From JALZVT01 sp964611345 (GTDB taxonomy: Bacteria > Pseudomonadota > Gammaproteobacteria > Pseudomonadales > Azotimanducaceae): a DNA stretch of 64,000 nt. The notes under the pieces were generated by a model. The model had not been told where the DNA came from. It saw nothing but the letters and a program-made list of their open reading frames with translations, and made no database searches. The position numbers and the translations under genes are program-made. Below, in pieces: positions 17,066 through 25,427 of this stretch. Where the stretch lies: assembly GCA_964611345.1 (NCBI GenBank), contig CAZSYU010000006.1:19452-83451 (forward strand), written 5' to 3'. Position 1 is the stretch's first letter. The number at the start of each line of letters is the position of its first letter.

Positions 17066-17527
17066 ATGATTAAAGCAATACAGAAGGGTTTCACCCTTAT
17101 CGAATTGATGATTGTAGTAGCGATCATCGGTATTTTGGCTGCGGTAGCGCTGCCTGCGTACCAGGACTACATCGCTAACGCGAACATGTCTAAAGTGAAC
17201 TCACACTACGAGGAAGGCATACGCTTTGCTCAGAACGAGTTCCGTAAAGTTCAGTCAGAACTGGCTATGACCATCCTTGCTGACTCCGCTGCTGCGGACG
17301 CTAAGATGAGCCAGGCTTACTGGGAAGATCAACTGAACGGTCAGGGCGGCACGGCTCCTGGTGGCGGCGACCCTTACGCGGATGCAGCTGATCCTGCTAC
17401 TGGCGTAGTTGGTATCGCGGCTAGCGGCACCACAGCAGACGGTTCATACCTTGTTGAATTTACCCGTCCTGCTTACCTGGAGTTCACGACTGCTGCTACT
17501 CGTTCAGTACGCTGGTCTGACATCTAG
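17066..17527 (+). CDS. pilA: type IV major pilin PilA
   Basis: Structural pilin subunit. It has 153 residues: 8-residue leader MIKAIQKG cut by PilD, then FTLIELMIVVAIIGILAAVA with the essential Glu5, and a globular head. A central Gly-rich stretch (NGQGGTAPGGGDPYAD) probably forms a loop. There is no cysteine anywhere, so the C-terminal disulfide loop of classical type IVa pilins is missing. The gene has its own sigma-54 promoter and a strong terminator, as expected for a highly expressed single pilin gene, and lies next to pilB in the Pseudomonas position. Confidence 0.92.
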   Translation: MIKAIQKGFTLIELMIVVAIIGILAAVALPAYQDYIANANMSKVNSHYEEGIRFAQNEFRKVQSELAMTILADSAAADAKMSQAYWEDQLNGQGGTAPGGGDPYADAADPATGVVGIAASGTTADGSYLVEFTRPAYLEFTTAATRSVRWSDI

Positions 17528-17588
17528 GTCGGTTTAGCAACCTGGGTAGGTTAATGAACTTGCCCGGTTGCGAATCGAGACATGATAG

Positions 17589-17614
17589 AAAGGGTCCTCA
17601 GGGACCCTTTTTTT
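17589..17614 (+). terminator. rho-independent terminator of pilA
   Basis: Stem AAAGGGTCC (17589-17597), 4-nt loop, GGACCCTTT (17602-17610), followed by TTTT. Perfect stem plus U-run, 62 bp after the pilA stop. It probably insulates the second pilin gene. Confidence 0.95.
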
Positions 17615-17660
17615 CGTTCACGTTTTGTTTGCTTTCTGCGAAAGCAATGAGAGGGATCAC

Positions 17661-18053
17661 ATGAAAAGAAGTTATGCATTTGCCCGGACCCACACCTCCA
17701 ATGGTTTCACTCTGTTGGAGCTGATGATCGCCGTCGCTATTTTGGCAATCCTGGCAGGGGTCGCTATTCCAACTTACAACGAATACATCGACAACTCACG
17801 AGAAGCGAAGCTGATAAACAACATCGCAACCATTGAGGTGTTTCAGGAAAACTATAGGTTGCGTACCGGTGCATACGCAACGAGCGGCGCAAACCTGGCA
17901 GACATTACTTCAGTCATAGACTGGGAACCGCAAACCGACGATGGTACGACCTATACGTTGGGGCCCTCAGGCACAGGTTATTCGATAACGGCAACGGACA
18001 CTCAGGGCAAGTCGGTGTGTATCATCTATCCCCAAAAAACCCGCTGCCCGTAA
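17661..18053 (+). CDS. second type IV pilin-like protein (PilE/pseudopilin type)
   Basis: 130 residues. A 15-residue leader ends in Gly, then FTLLELMIAVAILAILAGVA with Glu5, so it should be a PilD substrate. The head has the YRLRTGAYAT pattern seen in PilE-like minor pilins and two cysteines near the C-terminus (SVCIIYPQKTRC) that could form a disulfide loop. The ATG at 17661 follows gaggg; an upstream in-frame start at 17625 would lie just after the pilA terminator and lacks family support. It could be a minor pilin or an alternative pilin. It ends 63 bp before tRNA-Thr. Confidence 0.85.
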   Translation: MKRSYAFARTHTSNGFTLLELMIAVAILAILAGVAIPTYNEYIDNSREAKLINNIATIEVFQENYRLRTGAYATSGANLADITSVIDWEPQTDDGTTYTLGPSGTGYSITATDTQGKSVCIIYPQKTRCP

Positions 18054-18116
18054 GCTAGAGCGTTGGCTAAAACTGCGGTATTCTGCGCGCCCGCGTGGGT
18101 ATACCTCGTCGTTGGA

Positions 18117-18192
<76 letters not shown>

Positions 18193-18222
18193 TTTCATTT
18201 TTACTGTTTCTACCGAGCCTGT

Positions 18223-20184
18223 ATGAGCCCTACCTCCAGTCCTGTACAGGTTGACTCCGCCGTCTCCTATCTGTGTGTGAGTGTGCTGCTCGCGAGTTTT
18301 TGTCTTGGCCTGTGGTTTGACGCCACAGGCTTTGGCGTTACGCCGCTATTGCTTGGCACCGGACTGTTGCTGGTGTGCTGCTGTGTGCAGCTACCGCGGT
18401 TGCTCCCCAGACTTCTAACGCAGCACCCGATCCAGAGTTTGTTTCTGACACTGGTGTTGGTGCTGCTTGTTGTGCTCTATCAGACCAGTCTAAGCCAGGA
18501 TTTGAGTTTTACGCCCACCTGGTTGCTGGCTGTCGCACTTATCTCCTATGTGCTATTCGCAGTGCAGAATCGCAGCACTCAGCTGCTGCTGTGGTGGGCG
18601 TTGGTTGCGGTCAGCGCGTGTATTGCCGTGTTCTCGGTATGGCAGTTTTTTACGCTGGGTGTAAGGGCAAACAAACCCATAAACGACCCTAACAACTACG
18701 CCAGTCTGTTGTACCTGCTGTGGATTCCGTCGCTGCATCTATTGCTGGTACGACGCTGGGCACAGCAACGGCTGCCTGTTGCGCTGCAGGCACTTGGTCT
18801 GCTGGGCACGGTGTTGGTGATGGCCACGATGTTTGCCACAGAGTCGAGAGCCGGACTGATCATTATTGCTGTCGCGCTCGTGTGCTGGTGGGGGCTTGCG
18901 TTGTCGCGGCGCATGACGTTGCGCGATGTTGCAGCCCACACGTTAGTGGCCCTGGTTGTGTTTGCTGCCTGTACGCAGGCGATGGGTACCTCAGGTGTGG
19001 CACCTGGGGGTGATAATACCTTTACAGGCGGCATGACCGTCCGGTTTGGTTTGATTGCGGAAGCATGGTCGCTCTTTATTGATCGTCCCTTCGGTACGGG
19101 GCTTGGTGTGTTTGCTGCGTTTTACTCTGCGCGCAGGCCGCTATGGGATCAGATCACGGCAGGGCGCTTCGTGCACAACGACTACGTTCAGTTTTTACTT
19201 GAAGGTGGCCCATTGTTGTTGCTCGCACTGCTATGCATTGGGTTTTGGTCGATGTATTTGTTGCGTCGGGCGTTGCTTGCCAGCGTGCAGGATGTGGGTT
19301 TTTCCCGGGCAGGATTTGCGCTTGCGGCCTGTGCCTTGTTTGCCCATGCCCACATTAACTTTGTGTTTTATCTGCACACTTTGCCGTTACTGCTGGCGCT
19401 GGTATTGGTGCTGGCGACCGATAATCGGCAAGCTGCAGTTGCGCCCGCAGGCTTTGGTAGGGCAACGAACGCACTGGCGAAGCGCTTCTCTCGTGTGCCA
19501 AGCAGCGCAGTTTGGGTACCTTTACTGCTCGGCTGGGTTGCCTGGGGTTACCTTGCTGTTGATGGTCTGACTGCGGGTGTTATCGCTGGGCAACCCGGCG
19601 TGCCCTTCGCCGGCGAATTACGGAAAAGTCCTGCAGATGTGCAGCGCTTTGCTCGTCTGGCGCAGCGCTTGAATGACGATCGAGGATTACCCTTGTTAGC
19701 CGATGCAGCGCTTGCCGCTCGATCGGCGGCAGCAAAGCCTGCAGATACGGGTGCTGATGAGGCTGCCTATGCGTTGCGTACTTTTCGCCGGGCGATAGTG
19801 GTCGACCCGTGGAACACCAATGCCTATCTTGAGTTGTACAAACTGTTCCGGTCGCGCCCCGTGCTTTTGCGTGCGGCCACGCCTGAAGAATATCCGGACC
19901 GCTTATTGCAGCGAGCGCTCGCGCTTGATCGTGCTTACCTGCCCGCTCTTGATGCGTTGCTCGATCTCTATAAGAACGATGCAGTGCGACGTGAAGCTGT
20001 GTTGTTGCAGTTTGTTGCGCCCTGGCTAGAGTTTATTGCCCGCGCCAATCTGGTTGCAGGCAAGCGTTATCTGGCGCAATTGAATGGACTGATACCCCAG
20101 GCGGAGCATGCGCGGCTGGCAGCGTTGTTGGTAGCGCTTGGCAACAAACGTCCAGGTGAAGAGACGGGCCGGGCGAACCCGTAA
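18223..20184 (+). CDS. Wzy_C / O-antigen ligase family membrane protein with soluble C-terminal region
   Basis: 653 residues. The first ~460 residues are about 11-12 membrane spans with a large periplasmic loop holding RFVHNDYVQFLLEGG, the HN..y...lE.G signature of the O-antigen ligase/Wzy/PglL superfamily. The last ~190 residues are soluble, Ala-rich and helical, TPR-like in appearance (AFRRAIVVDPWNTNAYLELY-type pattern). Family members transfer lipid-linked glycans to lipid A or proteins. Its position right after pilA and tRNA-Thr resembles P. aeruginosa tfpO (pilin oligosaccharyltransferase), so a pilin or other protein glycosyltransferase role is a reasonable inference; O-antigen ligase is the alternative. 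Confidence 0.75.
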   Translation: MSPTSSPVQVDSAVSYLCVSVLLASFCLGLWFDATGFGVTPLLLGTGLLLVCCCVQLPRLLPRLLTQHPIQSLFLTLVLVLLVVLYQTSLSQDLSFTPTWLLAVALISYVLFAVQNRSTQLLLWWALVAVSACIAVFSVWQFFTLGVRANKPINDPNNYASLLYLLWIPSLHLLLVRRWAQQRLPVALQALGLLGTVLVMATMFATESRAGLIIIAVALVCWWGLALSRRMTLRDVAAHTLVALVVFAACTQAMGTSGVAPGGDNTFTGGMTVRFGLIAEAWSLFIDRPFGTGLGVFAAFYSARRPLWDQITAGRFVHNDYVQFLLEGGPLLLLALLCIGFWSMYLLRRALLASVQDVGFSRAGFALAACALFAHAHINFVFYLHTLPLLLALVLVLATDNRQAAVAPAGFGRATNALAKRFSRVPSSAVWVPLLLGWVAWGYLAVDGLTAGVIAGQPGVPFAGELRKSPADVQRFARLAQRLNDDRGLPLLADAALAARSAAAKPADTGADEAAYALRTFRRAIVVDPWNTNAYLELYKLFRSRPVLLRAATPEEYPDRLLQRALALDRAYLPALDALLDLYKNDAVRREAVLLQFVAPWLEFIARANLVAGKRYLAQLNGLIPQAEHARLAALLVALGNKRPGEETGRANP

Positions 20185-20210
20185 CTGCTGACCAGTTACA
20201 GCGGTCTAGT

Positions 20211-20945
20211 TTACAGTGGTCCCGGTGTGTGAAGGAGTCCCGCATACTCAAGCGGCTCGCGCCGATAACCGATGAACATATACTTGTAGCGCGTGCCGAG
20301 TGGGAAGAATGCGTAGTCTTCCATCTCGCCCGGGTGTTCAGCTTGCCAGTCTGCAATCTTGCCGTACTCGATATCGCGCTCGCGAATGTTCTTCAGTGGG
20401 TAGGCGTCGGCCACTACCAGTTGGGATTCATCGAAGGGTACGTATAGCTCGGTGAGTACTCGCATGGAGCTACCCGAGCGGAATGCGTCACCGCGCAGTT
20501 TGGAAAGCTCGTTAACGTCTTCAGGCAGATTAACCGTCACGCGTTTTGGATATGGCCCTGGAAAGTTACTTAGATCAGGCACGGCGACATCGGCGTCCTT
20601 GTAGGCATCGGCACTCATGCTGTAGAAATGACCGTCAACGTAAACCATGGCGAGCGGGCGTTCCGACCATACGATGTACATACCGCCGGCGAGACAGATG
20701 ATCTGTAACAGGCCGATCAGGGTCAGGTCAGTTTTCAGCCCTGGTTTTCCTGCCTTGTAAACGATCAGGGTGAGTAAGGGCCCTAACACCAGATCGACCC
20801 CGATGATGATGCGCAGGCCTTCCCAACCGCCATCGATCTCGAAGAAATAACCGGGGTACCACACCAGCAAAATAATTGCGCTCAGTGCCACAAAGATCAG
20901 CAGGCTAATGCCAAAGTGAATACTAAAAGCGGTAAATCGAGACAT
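20211..20945 (-). CDS. TfpX/TfpZ family type IV pilin accessory protein
   Basis: 244 residues. The N-terminal half has about four membrane spans with the family motifs MSRFTAFSIHFGISLLIF, WYPGYFFEIDGGW and GVDLVLGPLLTLIVYKAGKP. The C-terminal half is soluble and probably periplasmic. In P. aeruginosa, TfpX/TfpY/TfpZ are encoded beside particular pilA alleles and are needed for proper assembly of their cognate pilin. Here it follows nadC on the minus strand. A GTG at 20981 overlaps the nadC stop by one base and would add 12 residues; I chose the ATG at 20945 because the family begins there. Its partner pilin is presumably pilA at 17066. Confidence 0.85.
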   Translation of the reverse strand: MSRFTAFSIHFGISLLIFVALSAIILLVWYPGYFFEIDGGWEGLRIIIGVDLVLGPLLTLIVYKAGKPGLKTDLTLIGLLQIICLAGGMYIVWSERPLAMVYVDGHFYSMSADAYKDADVAVPDLSNFPGPYPKRVTVNLPEDVNELSKLRGDAFRSGSSMRVLTELYVPFDESQLVVADAYPLKNIRERDIEYGKIADWQAEHPGEMEDYAFFPLGTRYKYMFIGYRREPLEYAGLLHTPGPL

Positions 20946-20980
20946 AGGTCGTCTTAATGTTATCCAATCTGAATTCGTCA

Positions 20981-21910
20981 CTAACTGGACTGATCCAAAG
21001 AACCGATCACCCGCATGGAAAGATCCATCGGTGTGATGCGTTTGGTGATATCACCGATGGAAATATAATCTACGCCGGTCTCTGCAATCGGGACAATCGT
21101 CTCAAAATTGATACCGCCCGATGCTTCTATTTCTACCCGATCGGCGGCCAGCTCAACCCCTTCGCGAGTTTCTTCCAGGCTAAACTCATCCAGCATGACG
21201 CGGTGTGCCCCGGCGTCGATGGCTTGCTGCAATTCTTCGAGCCCTTCCACCTCAACTTCGATGGGTGCATTGGGTTGCAGCGCCTTCGCTGCGGCAACGG
21301 CGGCGCTGATGGAACCGGCAGCGGCAATGTGATTTTCCTTGATAAGGAAAGCGTCAAAGAGCCCGATGCGATGATTGTGCCCGTTGCCAGCGAGCACGGC
21401 GTATTTCTGGGCCAGGCGCAGACCCGGAATGGTCTTGCGGGTGTCTAGCACCCGGGCGCGCGTATGGCTAACGAGGCTTGCGTAACTGTCGGCGACAGTA
21501 GCCGTACCTGACAGTAATTGGACGAAATTCAGAGCCGTTCGTTCGGCAGTGAGCATGCTACGGGCTTTACCCTCCAGAAAGTAGAGGGCCTGGTTGGGCT
21601 CGACAGCATCACCGTCAGCGACTTCCCATACCACCTGCAGAGCAGGGTCGACCTGCCGACAGGTTTCTTCCACCCAGGCCCGGCCACAAAATATGCCTGC
21701 TTCGCGCGTGATGATACGAGCACGGCTGTATTCATCGGCAGGCACCAGTAGCGCCGTGATATCGCCGCCTCGCAAGTCCTCGGCCAGCGCCGCGCGGACT
21801 CCTGCAACCACTGCGCTACGCAACCAGGTGCTGGCGCGTGCCGTCTGCAAACGGGTCTGCAGATCAGTACTGGTTTTGTCGGAGGAGTTGTTGGAAGCGT
21901 TGTCGGACAT
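20981..21910 (-). CDS. nadC: nicotinate-nucleotide pyrophosphorylase (quinolinate phosphoribosyltransferase) NadC
   Basis: Converts quinolinate and PRPP to nicotinic acid mononucleotide in NAD synthesis. It has 309 residues. Motifs: ALAEDLRGGDITALLVP, LNFVQLLSGTAT, ARVLDTRKTIPGLRLAQKYA, GGGHNHR-like GNGHNHRIGL, IEVEVEGLEEL, and EASGGINFETI with VDYISIG. A short divergent region (100 bp) separates it from ampD. The nadC-ampD adjacency beside the pilin genes is the Pseudomonas arrangement. Confidence 0.97.
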   Translation of the reverse strand: MSDNASNNSSDKTSTDLQTRLQTARASTWLRSAVVAGVRAALAEDLRGGDITALLVPADEYSRARIITREAGIFCGRAWVEETCRQVDPALQVVWEVADGDAVEPNQALYFLEGKARSMLTAERTALNFVQLLSGTATVADSYASLVSHTRARVLDTRKTIPGLRLAQKYAVLAGNGHNHRIGLFDAFLIKENHIAAAGSISAAVAAAKALQPNAPIEVEVEGLEELQQAIDAGAHRVMLDEFSLEETREGVELAADRVEIEASGGINFETIVPIAETGVDYISIGDITKRITPMDLSMRVIGSLDQSS

Positions 21911-22010
21911 CGAGGGACTCCAGATGCGAGATTAGCGTTTGGTCGATTTGCTATGGTAGCGGCAGACGGCGTGCTGCGCTGCTGAATTCTCTGAGGGCCG
22001 AACTCTCCAG

Positions 22011-22610
22011 ATGCACGATTTCCCGATTTGGTTGCCGCGCGCGCGCCGTAGGCCGAGCCCGAACTGTGCCCCACGACCAGCCTCCACGGCCGTTGAGCTA
22101 GTGGTGCTCCACAACATCTCACTGCCACCGGGTAAGTTTGGTGGCGATCTGGTTGAGGCGTTGTTCTGCAATACGCTCGATTGCTCCGTGGACCCCAGGC
22201 TCAGCGACCTTGCAGGGGTCGAGGTATCAGCGCATTTGTTCATTGAGCGCAGTGGCCGATTGACGCAGTTTGTGCCCTTTGACCACTGTGCCTGGCATGC
22301 CGGGGTGTCGAGCTTTCGTGGCAAGAGCGGCTGTAACACCTACTCCATAGGCATAGAGCTGGAAGGGACGGATACCCAACCCTATACGGCGAAACAGTAT
22401 CGAAGGTTGTCGAGTACCTTGCGCTGGCTCTTGCGCAACTATCCGCGGCTTGCGATCGATCGCATTGTGGGGCACAACGAAATTGCCGCTGGACGCAAGA
22501 CCGACCCGGGTGCGAGCTTCGACTGGCAGCGGGCTCTGACCGCGCTGCTCCCAGGCCGGCCCAGAGGTGACACAAGAGACGAGATCAGAGAAGGTGCAGG
22601 ATCCCCTTAG
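22011..22610 (+). CDS. ampD: 1,6-anhydro-N-acetylmuramyl-L-alanine amidase AmpD
   Basis: Cytoplasmic zinc amidase that cleaves anhydro-muropeptides brought in by AmpG, and so keeps AmpR-type beta-lactamase induction low. It has 199 residues. Zinc ligands are the His of VVLHNISLPPG and the His and Asp of GHNEIAAGRKTDPG; SYSIGIELEG-like NTYSIGIELEGTD and AWHAG are also present. ampG lies about 5 kb downstream in the same window. ampE is not adjacent. The C-terminal ~20 residues are poorly conserved. Confidence 0.95.
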   Translation: MHDFPIWLPRARRRPSPNCAPRPASTAVELVVLHNISLPPGKFGGDLVEALFCNTLDCSVDPRLSDLAGVEVSAHLFIERSGRLTQFVPFDHCAWHAGVSSFRGKSGCNTYSIGIELEGTDTQPYTAKQYRRLSSTLRWLLRNYPRLAIDRIVGHNEIAAGRKTDPGASFDWQRALTALLPGRPRGDTRDEIREGAGSP

Positions 22611-22684
22611 TTTTGCCCAGCACAGGAGAGAGGGTTCCGTTAAACTCCGCCGCATCGAGTTCTCGTCGAACGGTTCACTGACTT

Positions 22685-22690
22685 AAGGAG
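22685..22690 (+). promoter_or_regulatory. ribosome binding site that sets the aceE TTG start
   Basis: aaggag at 22685-22690 is 8 nt before TTG 22699 and 14 nt before ATG 22705. The spacing favours the TTG. Confidence 0.7.
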
Positions 22691-22698
22691 CGATTCGC

Positions 22699-25398
22699 TT
22701 GGCTATGCCTGATATTGACGACACCAATCCGGAAGAGACTGCGGAGTGGTTGGAAGCGCTGGAAGCGGTGCTTGAAGAAGGTGGCATTGAGCGCGCCAAC
22801 CTGTTGTTGCAGCGACTCTCTGCCCGCATGGCCAAGACTGGTGCTCGACTGCCTTACACGATTACCACGCCGTATCGAAACACCATCCCGTCGCATAAAG
22901 AAGCCTTCATGCCGGGTGATCTGTTTATGGAGCGGCGCATTCGGGCAATGATTCGCTGGAATGCGTTGGCGATGGTCACGCGAGCCAATCAGCGCGAGGG
23001 TGATCTTGGCGGTCACATATCGTCCTTTGCCAGTTCAGCAACCCTCTACGATGTGGGCTTCAACTACTTCTTCCGGGGACCAACCGAAGAGCACCCTGGT
23101 GATCTGATTTATTTCCAGGGCCACAGTGCGCCTGGAGTTTATGCGCGCTCCTTTCTCGAGGGTCGGCTTGATGAGACCGACCTCGACAACTTTCGCCGCG
23201 AAGTCGACGGTAAAGGCCTGTCCTCGTATCCACACCCCTGGTTGATGCCCGAGTACTGGCAGTTTCCGACGGTATCGATGGGGCTGGGGCCAATTCAGGC
23301 CATCTACCAGGCCAATGTCATGAAATACCTCGACAGTCGCGGGCTTGCACCCATGGCTGATCGCAAGGTCTGGGCCTTTTTGGGCGACGGCGAGATGGAC
23401 GAGCCGGAATCCCTCGGCGCACTGTCGCTGGCCGGTCGCGAACGGCTCGATAACCTCATATTTGTAGTGAACTGCAACCTGCAACGGCTCGATGGACCGG
23501 TGCGTGGCAATGGCAAGATTATTCAGGAACTCGAAGGCTATTTTCGCGGGGCGGGCTGGAACGTTATCAAAGTGGTTTGGGGACGACTGTGGGATCCGTT
23601 GTTTGCCAATGACACAACCGGTCTGATGCAAAAGAGTATGGACCTCGTCGTTGATGGCGAGTTTCAGAACTTCAAGGCCAAGGGTGGGGCCTACACGCGT
23701 GAGCATTTCTTCGGACAGCATCCGGAGTTGCTCAAGTTGGTAGAGAACATGAGTGACGATGACATCATGCGGTTAAACCGTGGTGGTCATGACCCGTTCA
23801 AGATGTACGCGGCTTATCACGAGGCGGTTAATCATAAGGGCGCGCCGACGGTGATCCTCGCCAAGACCGTGAAGGGTTACGGCATGGGGGACGCCGGTGA
23901 GGCCGAAAACGATACGCATTCGGTTAAAAAACTCGACCTTGATGGCCTGAAGCACTTCCGCGATCGATTCAACATTCCGTTGAGTGATACAGAACTGGAA
24001 ACCGTACCGTACTATCGGCCACCGCTCGACAGCCCCGAACTTGCGTACCTGCACCGCACCCGGAAAGAACTCGGTGGCTTTGTGCCGCGTCGAGTGGTTT
24101 CTGATGAGGTGTTAAAAACACCGGAACTGGAAGCGTTCAAAACCCAACTGAGTGGCACCGGCGACCGGGAAAACTCCACCACCATGGGCTTCGTGCGGTT
24201 GCTTGCGACCATTTTGCGCGACAAAAATATTGGCGAGCGGATCGTGCCCATTGTGCCCGATGAGGCCCGCACCTTCGGTATGGAAGGAATGTTCCGGCAA
24301 TTGGGTATTTACTCGTCAAAGGGCCAACTGTATGAGCCCGAAGATTCTGGTGAGATCGCGGCGTATCGAGAATCCAAAACCGGTCAGGTGATGGAAGAGG
24401 GCATCAACGAAGCGGGCGCGATGTCGGCTTGGATAGCCGCAGCCACCAGTTATTCGAATCATGGCAAAACCATGATGCCGTTCTACATTTACTATTCGAT
24501 GTTTGGCTTTCAGCGCATTGGCGATCTGGCCTGGTTGGCGGGCGATATCCAGGCGCGCGGTTTTCTGTTTGGTGGCACCGCGGGGCGCACCACATTGAAT
24601 GGTGAAGGCTTGCAGCACCAGGACGGCCACAGTCACGTGTTAGCCAGCACTATTCCAAACTGTATCGCCTATGACCCCTGCTACACCTATGAGATGGCGG
24701 TGATTGTGCAGGCCGGCATGCAGCGCATGTACGAGAATCGCGAGAACGTTTTTTACTATCTGACGGTAATGAACGAGGCTTACGCGCAGCCTGCATTCCC
24801 GGGCTATGACCCGAAGTCGGACGAGCCTGTGATTGATGAGGCTGTGGTTGACGGCATTTTGCGTGGCATGTATCGGCTGAAGTCATTTAGCAACGCTTCG
24901 AACAAGAAGCAGGTTCGCTTGCTGGGTAGCGGAACTATTTTGCGCGAAGTTGAAGCGGCGGCGCGCCTGCTAGAAGAAAACTACGGAGTGGATACCGAGG
25001 TGTGGAGCGTTACCAGTTTTAACGAGCTTGCGCGCGACATGCATGATGTTGAACGGGCTAACCTTCTTGAGCCACTTGCTGAACCACAATCGTCCTTTGT
25101 GCAGCAGTGTCTGCCTGGTGATGTGCCCGTTGTTGCAGCTACTGACTATATTCGTGCTTATGCGGAACAGATTCGTGCTGATGTCGAAGCGCCCTATCGT
25201 GTATTGGGTACCGATGGTTTTGGTCGCAGTGACACCCGTGCGCAGCTGCGTCACTTCTTTGAGGTAGACAGCGGCTTCGTTACGCTTTGCGCGCTAAACG
25301 TTCTGGCCGATGCGCAGATCATTAGTAGAGCAGAGGTAGCCAAAGCGCGCGATGCACTGGCGATTGACCCCGCTAAATCTAACCCCCGACTGGTTTAA
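22699..25398 (+). CDS. aceE: pyruvate dehydrogenase E1 component AceE (homodimeric type)
   Basis: Thiamine-diphosphate enzyme that decarboxylates pyruvate and acetylates the lipoyl groups of E2. It has 899 residues, close to the E. coli length. The TPP motif is GDGEMDEPESLGALSLAGRE with FVVNCNLQRLDGPV; GGHISSFASSATLYDVGFNY and FGGTAGRTTLNGEGLQHQDG are further family signatures. The TTG start is chosen from ribosome-site spacing. aceF follows after 29 bp; lpd (E3) is not in the window. Confidence 0.97.
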   Translation: MAMPDIDDTNPEETAEWLEALEAVLEEGGIERANLLLQRLSARMAKTGARLPYTITTPYRNTIPSHKEAFMPGDLFMERRIRAMIRWNALAMVTRANQREGDLGGHISSFASSATLYDVGFNYFFRGPTEEHPGDLIYFQGHSAPGVYARSFLEGRLDETDLDNFRREVDGKGLSSYPHPWLMPEYWQFPTVSMGLGPIQAIYQANVMKYLDSRGLAPMADRKVWAFLGDGEMDEPESLGALSLAGRERLDNLIFVVNCNLQRLDGPVRGNGKIIQELEGYFRGAGWNVIKVVWGRLWDPLFANDTTGLMQKSMDLVVDGEFQNFKAKGGAYTREHFFGQHPELLKLVENMSDDDIMRLNRGGHDPFKMYAAYHEAVNHKGAPTVILAKTVKGYGMGDAGEAENDTHSVKKLDLDGLKHFRDRFNIPLSDTELETVPYYRPPLDSPELAYLHRTRKELGGFVPRRVVSDEVLKTPELEAFKTQLSGTGDRENSTTMGFVRLLATILRDKNIGERIVPIVPDEARTFGMEGMFRQLGIYSSKGQLYEPEDSGEIAAYRESKTGQVMEEGINEAGAMSAWIAAATSYSNHGKTMMPFYIYYSMFGFQRIGDLAWLAGDIQARGFLFGGTAGRTTLNGEGLQHQDGHSHVLASTIPNCIAYDPCYTYEMAVIVQAGMQRMYENRENVFYYLTVMNEAYAQPAFPGYDPKSDEPVIDEAVVDGILRGMYRLKSFSNASNKKQVRLLGSGTILREVEAAARLLEENYGVDTEVWSVTSFNELARDMHDVERANLLEPLAEPQSSFVQQCLPGDVPVVAATDYIRAYAEQIRADVEAPYRVLGTDGFGRSDTRAQLRHFFEVDSGFVTLCALNVLADAQIISRAEVAKARDALAIDPAKSNPRLV

Positions 25399-25427
25399 CC
25401 CAAACGAACAGAAGGTCTGCTGAGAAA

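Noticed and set aside
20181..20199. Hairpin GTAACTG/CAGTTAC at the end of the Wzy_C gene as a terminator
   Set aside because: It overlaps the stop codon and has no U-run on either strand; too weak to call.
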